This document shows, in pieces, positions 34,305 to 40,164 of a stretch of 40,164 nucleotides of DNA. A program made the position numbers and the translations under genes. Where the stretch lies: the NCBI GenBank assembly GCA_945830345.1, contig CALZYS010000008.1:1-40164 (forward strand). Reading direction: 5' to 3'. Under the pieces are notes generated by a model that did no database searches, was not told the origin of the DNA, and worked only from the letters and a program-made list of their open reading frames with translations. Numbering within the stretch: position 1 is the stretch's first letter; every line of letters starts with the position of its first letter. Source of the stretch: an uncultured Prevotella sp. (lineage in GTDB: Bacteria; Bacteroidota; Bacteroidia; Bacteroidales; Bacteroidaceae).

Positions 34305-36647
34305 ATGACGATGAAAAGACTATTTGCCATCATATTAGTGGCTTTTGCCTGCACATTGAGTGCCAATGCCGTGTTGAAGGAGAAAGACCTTGAGCGCACT
34401 CTTGCCATACTGCGTATTGAACTCACCAACACCCACCGCGAGATGTCGCAGCGCGTGGAAATCAACAAGAAGAAGGCTGAAGCAATGCGCAGCAGTCTGA
34501 TAGCCGTATTGCAGAAGAGCAACCAGAATGCCCTCATGCTCTATTCACAGAAGGAAGACTACGTGTTCGACCTCACCTATGCCTGTCATGAGGCCACCGA
34601 GCAATATCAGTCGTTTGTCAAGTTTCAGGTGCCATTTAAGTCCTACCTCGACAAGACCCAGCTCGACATCGCCCGCTACGACAGTCTCGTGGCAAGCCTA
34701 AAGCGCATGCCCGTGATGGTGCTAAGCGACAAGTCGAAGATCGACCGCAACGTGTGTCTCACGCTTGCCTCCGACATACGCAACACCCTGCGCGACAACT
34801 ATGAGAACACACGCGACTATATCCGCATTTACGAGATGAGCGAGTCGCGGCTCAAGGCCATAAACGATTATGCCAACAAGCGATATGAGGACATACAGAC
34901 AAGCATCTTCAAGAACGGTGGCGACGATTATCTGAAAATACTCTCGCGTCTGCCGTCGGCTATCTCCGAGACCCAGACAACCATCTCCCAGAAATACTCG
35001 TCGTCAGCCCACCGTCATTCGCAGTGGGACAGCCGCATCATCCTCTCGCTCTTCGTCAGCATCATCTTCTATGGCATCATTGCCTCGCTGCTCAATGTGG
35101 CAGCCTTCCGCTATCTGCTGCCCAAGCGCGTGCAGACAGATGATTTCCGCAAAAAACGCCCGTGCATCATCATGGCGACAACCACAGTCACCTTCGCCAT
35201 CATCGTCGGCATCATACGCGCCACCACCCAGCAGAACTTCCTCATCATGGCCAGCGACCTGCTTGTGGAATACGCATGGCTCTTGGGCGTGATTCTCATC
35301 TCGCTCTTGCTGCGTCTCAACGACCGTCAGATCAAGAGTGCCTATCGCATCTACAGTCCCCTCGTGGCGATAGGATTCATCGTGATATCCTTCCGCATCA
35401 TACTTATCCCCAACGAACTTGTCAACCTCATCTTCCCGCCCATCCTTCTGCTGTGCTCTATATGGCAGTGGTTGGCAGTGCGCAAGCACAACCGGAACAT
35501 TCCGCGCTCCGACATGTTCTACACCTACATGTCGCTTGCCGTGTTCATAGCCTCGGTGGTCAGTTCGTGGATAGGATTCACACTGCTCAGCGTGCAGATG
35601 CTGATATGGTGGATTATGCAGCTCACCTGCATTCTCACCATCGCATGTCTCAACCGATATATCATATTCTATGGCAAGCGTCATCGCCTCGACAGCAAAC
35701 CGATTACATCCACCTGGGCATATCATCTCGTGCGCGAGGCTTTGCTGCCCGTCATGGCTGTCATATCAGTAATGGTCAGCATCTATTGGGCTGCCGACGT
35801 ATTCAACCTCAGCGACCTGTGCTGGTCGCTCTTCACTCGCGACTTCGTCAACCTCGACAATCTCAAGCTCTCGCTCATCCGCGTGGCTGTTGTCACCTCG
35901 TTATGGTTCTTCTTCCGTTATGTATGCGACACCACACGTTCGCTCCTGCGCCGCCATTTCGAACTTCAGGACCCCACTACGGTCGAGAGTCGCATGACGA
36001 TGGCCAAGAACGTGCTTCAAGTGATAGTGTGGGGCGCATGGTTCCTGATGAGCCTCTCCATCCTCGGCATCAGTTTTGCATGGCTGATGGTAGTCACCGG
36101 AGGATTATCCACCGGTATCGGTTTTGCCTCCAAGGATATCATCGAGAATATCTACTACGGCATATCACTGATGACGGGTCGTATCAAGGTGGGCGACCTC
36201 ATCGAATGTGACGGAGTGAGAGGAAAGGTGGCGTCCATCAGCTACACCAGCACTCTCATCGAGGCGTCCGACGGTTCGGTGATAGCCTTCCAGAACAGTC
36301 AACTCTTCACCAAGAACTACAAGAATCTCACCCGCAACCACGGTTTTGCCCTCTCGGTCATCATCTTCGGTGTGGGTTATGGCAGCGACATCAACGACGC
36401 ATGCCGCAAGGTGGAGAATGCAGTCAATGCCCTTCGCCATCCCGGTCTCGACCCCGAAAAGCCCGTGAAGGCGGTGTTCATGGAGTTTGGCGACAGCAGC
36501 ATCAACATCAAGTTGCTCTGTTGGGTGGATGTGTTGCGCCAGGTGTATGTGGAGAGCGACATCAAGGAGTGCATCTACAACACGCTTCTCGAGAACGACA
36601 TTGAAATGCCGTTCCCGAAGCGTGATGTGTATATTAAGAATGAGTGA
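34305..36647 (+). CDS. Large MscS-family mechanosensitive channel
   Basis: The 780-residue inner-membrane protein would open under membrane tension to release solutes during osmotic downshift. It has a signal peptide (about 1-22), a helical, coiled-coil-like periplasmic region (about 23-245) and about ten membrane segments (about 247-620). The MscS core follows, with pore helix and glycine-rich GGLSTGIGFASKDIIENI near 597-614, the beta domain VGDLIECDGVRGKVASIS, and the C-terminal cytoplasmic vestibule. The layout resembles MscK/YnaI-type large members rather than MscS (286 residues). A second Met (34311) is an alternative start. It stands alone, followed by a hairpin at 36665-36695. Confidence 0.9.
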   Translation: MTMKRLFAIILVAFACTLSANAVLKEKDLERTLAILRIELTNTHREMSQRVEINKKKAEAMRSSLIAVLQKSNQNALMLYSQKEDYVFDLTYACHEATEQYQSFVKFQVPFKSYLDKTQLDIARYDSLVASLKRMPVMVLSDKSKIDRNVCLTLASDIRNTLRDNYENTRDYIRIYEMSESRLKAINDYANKRYEDIQTSIFKNGGDDYLKILSRLPSAISETQTTISQKYSSSAHRHSQWDSRIILSLFVSIIFYGIIASLLNVAAFRYLLPKRVQTDDFRKKRPCIIMATTTVTFAIIVGIIRATTQQNFLIMASDLLVEYAWLLGVILISLLLRLNDRQIKSAYRIYSPLVAIGFIVISFRIILIPNELVNLIFPPILLLCSIWQWLAVRKHNRNIPRSDMFYTYMSLAVFIASVVSSWIGFTLLSVQMLIWWIMQLTCILTIACLNRYIIFYGKRHRLDSKPITSTWAYHLVREALLPVMAVISVMVSIYWAADVFNLSDLCWSLFTRDFVNLDNLKLSLIRVAVVTSLWFFFRYVCDTTRSLLRRHFELQDPTTVESRMTMAKNVLQVIVWGAWFLMSLSILGISFAWLMVVTGGLSTGIGFASKDIIENIYYGISLMTGRIKVGDLIECDGVRGKVASISYTSTLIEASDGSVIAFQNSQLFTKNYKNLTRNHGFALSVIIFGVGYGSDINDACRKVENAVNALRHPGLDPEKPVKAVFMEFGDSSINIKLLCWVDVLRQVYVESDIKECIYNTLLENDIEMPFPKRDVYIKNE

Positions 36648-36664
36648 TTAAAACTATTTAACGC

Positions 36665-36695
36665 AAGATATTTGCTCATTTCGCGCAAATATCTT
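36665..36695. other. 11-bp perfect inverted repeat overlapping the tRNA-Gly promoter
   Basis: AAGATATTTGC (36665-36675) and GCAAATATCTT (36685-36695) pair perfectly around a 9-base loop. The left arm contains the -33 TTTG and the right arm ends on the first base of the -7 box. It lies 17 bases after the mscS-type stop, so it could end that transcript or act as an operator on the tRNA promoter. Confidence 0.6.
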
Positions 36696-36702
36696 ACCTT
36701 TG
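36671..36702 (+). promoter_or_regulatory. tRNA-Gly promoter (TTTG-N20-TACCTTTG)
   Basis: TTTG lies at 36671-36674 and TACCTTTG at 36695-36702, ending 10 bases before the tRNA. Confidence 0.7.
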
Positions 36703-36712
36703 CAGTCGCATT

Positions 36713-36785
36713 GCGGAATTAGCTCAGTTGGTAGAGCATTGGCTTCCCAAGCCGAGGGTCGCGGGTTCGAGTCCCGTATTCCGCT
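36713..36785 (+). tRNA. tRNA-Gly (anticodon CCC)
   Basis: The 73-base cloverleaf is complete: acceptor GCGGAAT/ATTCCGC, D arm GCTCAGTTGGTAGAGC, anticodon stem TTGGC/GCCGA with loop TTCCCAA (anticodon CCC, reads GGG), T arm GCGGG-TTCGAGT-CCCGT and discriminator T. CCA is not encoded. Its end is 19 bases from the convergent M13 gene with no clear terminator between. Confidence 0.95.
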
Positions 36786-36804
36786 CTTTCCCCCTACACT
36801 TTCT

Positions 36805-38718
36805 CTACCAGATACGTGCTCTCGTTTCGGGAGTAAGGTAGAGGATATTTCCGAACTTCACGTCAAAAAGCTCATACCATCGGTCGGTGTTCATCATCGT
36901 GCCGTTTATACGCTCCTTAGCCAGCGAATGTACGTCGTCTTTTCTCCTTCTTAATGCATATTCAGGAGTGTATTTTGCACGCCACTGCTCGGCATAAGCC
37001 TGATAGAATTTACGCTCCTGCTTCGTCATCTCATCGCCGTAGTAACCCTCACGTTTCAATTTCTCCACGTATGCCTGCAATCCTATCAGGAATCCTCCCA
37101 GGTCGGCAGTGTTCTCACTGAGTGTCTTTTCGCCGTCGGCATATTCATTTGGCAATTCATCCGGCATAATCTCGAGCATGTTGAAACAGTCAATCAATTT
37201 CTGTTGCCTATCCTTAAACTCCATCTTGTCGGCCACAGTCCACCAGTTCTTATAGTTGCCGTAGGCATCAAACATCGAGCCATTCACATCGAGGGCGTGG
37301 GTTATTTCATGTCCTAAGGTTGAGGCCAATGTAGAGTAATTGAAGGCATCCGAGTATTCCTTGCTGTAGTACGGCTCCATCAGATATATCGGCAGTATAG
37401 TCATACTGTTGTCATCGGGATTATAATAAGCATTGTCGTCCAATAGACTGACGCCCTCGCACAGGAGCATCCAGTTGAACGAAACCTCTTCCGAAGTTTT
37501 TCCAATGCATGCCATGGTTCCCTTGAAGACGGATTCCCTTATCTGCATCATGTCTTCCACGAGCGATGTTCCCGTGAGCTGTGGCAATGCCTCTTCTATC
37601 CATTTTTCGGGATAACCGATATTAAATATCATCTTGTCCAACTTCTCGGTGGCCTTAGCCTTGGTGGTTCCACTCATCCAGTCGAGCGTATCCACACGTG
37701 TTTTAAATACATCTATCAGTTCTTTGCCATACTCCGTCATCTCTGCTCTTTGTGTCTCTATATTGAGATGAGTGGCAAAGTCGTATGATTGGATGTATTT
37801 CATATTGTACCTTACAAAATCATACAATTCCAATTTCATATATGAATAAAGGGAGTACTTGTCCTTGCCTGCTTTATACTCCTCGCTTGAGGCAAAACAT
37901 TTGTCCCTCAATATGCAGTAGCGCAATGTATCTCTGATTTCCTCAGGAGTTAGAGCTCTCACATGGTCGTAATATTTCTGCAGCTCTTTGTCAATAGTGG
38001 CGTATTCCTCATCAATCCCCAGTTCGGCGAAGATGCAATCCAGCATGTCATTACCTGTTGCACGTGTTCTTAGTGATTTCAGCGGAACGAAATCATCCAG
38101 ACGTTCAGGGTGATTACGGATATAGCTCATCGATGAGTGGTTTTCGATTTGTCCCTCTTCATTGATGGCAGATTTACTATCTTTTCCCTTCTCATTAATA
38201 TTACCGAGATATGCGTTCATCATCCTCGACTGCGGGATGAGGCCGACGTAGAACCATGGAGTGTAGCCCAACTTCATTGCCTTGGCTATTGCCTTCCATG
38301 CATCTTCTTGTGTCTTGATGCCCTCAGTCACCTGTAGGGCCTTGTCGATGGCTTCAAGTGCCGCATCGGTAGTATTGTCAACGATTGCAGCGTCTGCATA
38401 TAACTTCTTGATGGTTGTCGAGTCCATGCTTGCGGCATATTTCTTTATGTAGCCTTGACTTTCATTGCCGCAGAATCCATAATAGGAATACCATCCCAAA
38501 TCAAAGTCGTTCCACCATTTACCGACACAGTACATAAAGAAGTCATCGCCTGGAGCTACAGATGTGTCCATGTGCTCATTGTAATTCCAAGGCTTGGTGT
38601 CCACAGTGGATTCAGGTACTGGCACTGGCTCATTTCCTGCATCGTCCGAACAAGATGCAGTAGAAACAATAATCAATACAGCAATTGCTGACAATAATAG
38701 TTTATCAAATTTCATCAT
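36805..38718 (-). CDS. M13-family zinc endopeptidase, lipoprotein form
   Basis: The 637-residue metallopeptidase carries a lipoprotein signal (lipobox STASC, Cys23) followed by an acidic/Pro tether (SDDAGNEPVPVPES), so it is anchored to a membrane and probably faces outward. The zinc motif HEITH (TLGHEITHALDVNG) is near residue 470, the third ligand is in SENTADLGG near 533, and NAYYNP is present. It ends RARIW with the family Trp. It is a diverged paralogue of the secreted M13 enzyme at 23985-26018. It has its own promoter. Met2 (38715) is an alternative start. Confidence 0.92.
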   Translation of the reverse strand: MMKFDKLLLSAIAVLIIVSTASCSDDAGNEPVPVPESTVDTKPWNYNEHMDTSVAPGDDFFMYCVGKWWNDFDLGWYSYYGFCGNESQGYIKKYAASMDSTTIKKLYADAAIVDNTTDAALEAIDKALQVTEGIKTQEDAWKAIAKAMKLGYTPWFYVGLIPQSRMMNAYLGNINEKGKDSKSAINEEGQIENHSSMSYIRNHPERLDDFVPLKSLRTRATGNDMLDCIFAELGIDEEYATIDKELQKYYDHVRALTPEEIRDTLRYCILRDKCFASSEEYKAGKDKYSLYSYMKLELYDFVRYNMKYIQSYDFATHLNIETQRAEMTEYGKELIDVFKTRVDTLDWMSGTTKAKATEKLDKMIFNIGYPEKWIEEALPQLTGTSLVEDMMQIRESVFKGTMACIGKTSEEVSFNWMLLCEGVSLLDDNAYYNPDDNSMTILPIYLMEPYYSKEYSDAFNYSTLASTLGHEITHALDVNGSMFDAYGNYKNWWTVADKMEFKDRQQKLIDCFNMLEIMPDELPNEYADGEKTLSENTADLGGFLIGLQAYVEKLKREGYYGDEMTKQERKFYQAYAEQWRAKYTPEYALRRRKDDVHSLAKERINGTMMNTDRWYELFDVKFGNILYLTPETRARIW

Positions 38719-38748
38719 AATGTATATTGTTTGTTAATAATTTATTTG

Positions 38749-38780
38749 CAAAGGTAATAAGTCTTTTTTAATCCTCCAAA
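38749..38780 (-). promoter_or_regulatory. Promoter of the lipoprotein M13 gene (TTTG-N20-TACCTTTG)
   Basis: On the minus strand TACCTTTG (38749-38756) and TTTG (38777-38780) are 20 bases apart. The leader is about 35 bases. Confidence 0.7.
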
Positions 38781-38903
38781 TATTATCTCCATTTTCTCAT
38801 TAAGAATAGAATAATTTAACACTAACGCCCTTCATTTCCTTCGACTCAAAAAGATTATATGTTAAGAACAGAAAAGCTCTTTTGTAAGCTCTTAAAAACT
38901 CTT

Positions 38904-38961
38904 TTGCCAGTAGCCATAAGATCTTTTGCTAGCTAGCAAAAGATCATTTGCTAACTGGCAA
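38904..38961. repeat. Nested palindrome with a 26-bp perfect core
   Basis: Bases 38920-38945 are a perfect 26-bp palindrome (half GATCTTTTGCTAG). Outer arms TTGCCAGTAG (38904-38913) and CTAACTGGCAA (38951-38961) pair with one bulge. The gene-free stretch 38719-39209 contains this element, the M13 promoter, the 23-bp array and the toxin-antitoxin promoter; nothing else is seen. Confidence 0.85.
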
Positions 38962-38997
38962 GACACCACAACGCCAGTTATCCTTAGCACAAAAGGA

Positions 38998-39089
38998 TAG
39001 TTATTCAGATAGCAAAAGAATAGTTATTCAGATACAATAAGAATAGTTATTCAGATAGCAAAAGAATAGCTTTTCAGATACAATAAGGT
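38998..39089. repeat. 23-bp tandem repeat array, four units
   Basis: Units start at 38998, 39021, 39044 and 39067, each beginning TAGTTATTCAGATA or a one- to two-base variant. They alternate between two endings (GCAAAAGAA and CAATAAGAA type). No unique spacers are present. A further unit lies at 39769. Confidence 0.88.
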
Positions 39090-39147
39090 AAATCATTGTT
39101 ATTTGCAAAGAAAAATGCATTAAAATATCAGATTTTTGCATTTTCTC

Positions 39148-39178
39148 TTTGTAGAAAGCAAAATCTTTATTATCTTTG
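39148..39178 (+). promoter_or_regulatory. Toxin-antitoxin-like operon promoter (TTTG-N19-TATCTTTG)
   Basis: TTTG at 39148-39151 and TATCTTTG at 39171-39178 lie 31 bases before ATG 39210. Confidence 0.65.
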
Positions 39179-39209
39179 CAGCACGAATAAATAAGAAAGT
39201 TTTTTTGAT

Positions 39210-39428
39210 ATGAAATCTAAATATCGAATTGATCAAGGTCAGATTAGCTGTGACATCGCCTCAGAACCTATTGCGATGGCAGAGTCGAGGATTAGTGAAA
39301 ATCCAAACAAAGCGATTCTTTCAACTGATGATTCTTTCCAATCTTCTTGGAATCGGGCATTGAGTATAGATGAGTTCAGGGAGTTATGCTACCATAAGTT
39401 AACTGAAATCTATGCACAAAGAGATTAA
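39210..39428 (+). CDS. Small protein, probable antitoxin partner
   Basis: The 72-residue acidic to neutral protein has no clear DNA-binding motif. Its C-terminal third (SIDEFRELCYHKLTEIYAQRD) looks like an amphipathic helix that could wrap a toxin. Its last 17 bases overlap the start of the RelE/ParE-like gene in another frame, the tight coupling common in type II toxin-antitoxin pairs. It has a good promoter directly upstream. The antitoxin role rests on context, not on a recognised family. The coding sequence is much more AT-rich than the neighbouring core genes. Confidence 0.65.
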   Translation: MKSKYRIDQGQISCDIASEPIAMAESRISENPNKAILSTDDSFQSSWNRALSIDEFRELCYHKLTEIYAQRD

Positions 39429-39750
39429 AATATTACCAGGAGTTGAAGACTTCCTGAATATATTACCCTCAATTCTTGTTGCAGAAGGCTACAAGTCTAA
39501 TATTGAGAACGCAATAAACTATGTTGATGAAATACTTAGTTTCATAAAGGCACTCCCTTTTAGTCAACATTATAATGTTCCAGAAAATTCAACGTATTAC
39601 CGAAAATATGGCAAGAATTTGAAATATTCATTTTTCAGACGAAAATCATCACGAAAAACAACTTGGTATATTTTCTTTGAATTGCATAACAATCAAATAT
39701 TAGTAAAACATATATCTAATAATTGGACTGAAGGACAATTCATACGATGA
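39412..39750 (+). CDS. RelE/ParE-like toxin
   Basis: The 112-residue basic protein has an N-terminal helical half (about 10-50) and a C-terminal beta-sheet core (about 60-110): YYRKYGKNLKYSFFRRKSS followed by TTWYIFFE, ILVKHISNNWTEGQF. The pattern of Arg/Lys-rich strand, hydrophobic IFFE strand and His/Asn strand matches the RelE/ParE fold, whose members cleave ribosome-bound mRNA or poison gyrase. Which target applies is unknown. ATG 39412 overlaps the upstream gene by 17 bases. A perfect-stem terminator follows at 39809. Confidence 0.72.
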   Translation: MHKEIKILPGVEDFLNILPSILVAEGYKSNIENAINYVDEILSFIKALPFSQHYNVPENSTYYRKYGKNLKYSFFRRKSSRKTTWYIFFELHNNQILVKHISNNWTEGQFIR

Positions 39751-39768
39751 AAACACGCTGAATTAGAT

Positions 39769-39799
39769 TAGCTATTCAGATACAAAAAGAATAGTTATT
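39769..39799. repeat. Isolated copy of the 23-bp repeat after the toxin gene
   Basis: Bases 39769-39791 match the 23-bp unit of the array at 38998-39089, and 39792-39799 begin another. The same repeat thus flanks the two-gene module on both sides in direct orientation. Confidence 0.8.
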
Positions 39800-39808
39800 A
39801 TATAATCA

Positions 39809-39849
39809 ATACTATCGGGAATCTGTTCCTAATAAATTCCCGATAGTAT
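39809..39849. terminator. Bidirectional hairpin terminator
   Basis: ATACTATCGGGAAT (39809-39822) and ATTCCCGATAGTAT (39836-39849) form a perfect 14-bp stem with a 13-base loop. It lies between the plus-strand toxin gene and the minus-strand methylase remnant. T-tails are weak on both sides. Confidence 0.75.
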
Positions 39850-39858
39850 TCCTGTACA

Positions 39859-40113
39859 TCACATAGGCTTTATCATCTTTTCGATGAAGGCTATCTCATC
39901 TTCCGACAAGCCGTATTTCTCATATAGCTGGGCATCAATCTCCGGAATGCTCACGCTCCAATCTATGTCACTGTTGGAGGTAAAGTTTTGGAGGGGGACA
40001 TATTGAAATTTTTCCCTCGACAAGTTAATTGATGAAACAGATAACATAAGCATAAATCTTGAGAACTTACACCTTAGATATTTATAGACCGATAATACAT
40101 TTTTCTTTGTTCC
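39859..40113 (-). pseudogene. C-terminal remnant of a restriction-modification DNA methylase
   Basis: Read on the minus strand, codons from 40113 to the stop at 39859 give SVYKYLRCKFSRFMLML, then KFQYVPLQNFT, SDIDWS and EIDAQLYEKYGLSEDEIAFI with the end KMIKPM. From family knowledge this is the characteristic tail of Bacteroidetes Eco57I/type II or helicase-methylase restriction-modification proteins. An in-frame TAA lies at 40114-40116, and all three frames contain stops between there and the window edge. A plus-one shift at a T5 run (40100-40104) would join it to an upstream frame reading NQSVAELRNKEK, so a frameshifted, decayed gene is likely. Only about 84 codons remain. The short ATG frame from 40053 is not a real gene. 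Confidence 0.6.
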
Positions 40114-40164
40114 TTAATTCCGCAACACTTTGATTTAAATTAATTTATAAGTTCCTGAGCAACA

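Noticed and set aside
35004..36211. Long frames overlapping the mscS-type gene on both strands
   Set aside because: They are shadow frames with low-complexity His/Asp/Glu-rich translations and no independent signals.
36700..36954. Plus-strand open frame of 84 codons
   Set aside because: It runs through tRNA-Gly and the 3' end of the M13 gene on the other strand; it is a chance frame.
38998..39089. CRISPR array
   Set aside because: The 23-base units run head to tail without spacers; it is a simple tandem repeat.

Overview
The window looks like a chromosomal segment of a Bacteroidales bacterium, most likely a Prevotella-like member (genus is inference). The evidence is the repeated Bacteroidetes promoter pattern (TTTG or TTG, 19-22 bases, TAnnTTTG) in front of many genes, a GT3-type glycogen synthase paired with an alpha-glucan phosphorylase, a long U32 protein, a TonB-dependent receptor and two M13 peptidases. 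Base composition is moderate in the genes and AT-rich in the spacers.

Layout. Positions 1-498 hold an AT-rich giant hairpin and a 24-bp tandem repeat array, followed by a TauE/SafE-type transporter. Next come the malic enzyme/phosphotransacetylase fusion (maeB), a REP-like inverted doublet, and tagaturonate reductase (uxaB). A TonB receptor and a compact wza-wzc polysaccharide export/tyrosine kinase operon lie on the minus strand (5605-11311).

The centre (11560-23884, minus strand) is the most interesting part. One promoter at 23854-23884 appears to drive eight closely packed genes: a triple zinc-ribbon protein, a membrane Ser/Thr kinase, a giant protein with a zinc ribbon and four tandem AAA+ modules, a zinc-ribbon/FHA protein, a PP2C phosphatase, metA (homoserine O-acetyltransferase by its Glu111), a U32 RNA-hydroxylation-type protein, and a polytopic lipoprotein with a C-terminal zinc ribbon. 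The first five genes form a complete writer, reader and eraser set for phosphothreonine signalling, attached to a CbbX/EccA-like multi-AAA machine. No secretion-system genes accompany them, and I know of no description of this exact set.

Further right are an ABC-F/M13 peptidase pair, two identical tRNA-Lys(CTT) genes at a 100-bp period, the glycogen operon (glgA-glgP), a small secreted protein, a BadF-type sugar kinase, a large MscS-family channel, tRNA-Gly(CCC) and a second, lipoprotein M13 peptidase. The last 1.4 kb is an AT-rich accessory zone. It has a 26-bp perfect palindrome, a 23-bp repeat array, an overlapping two-gene toxin-antitoxin-like module flanked on both sides by that repeat, and the decayed C-terminal end of a restriction-modification-type DNA methylase running towards the right edge.
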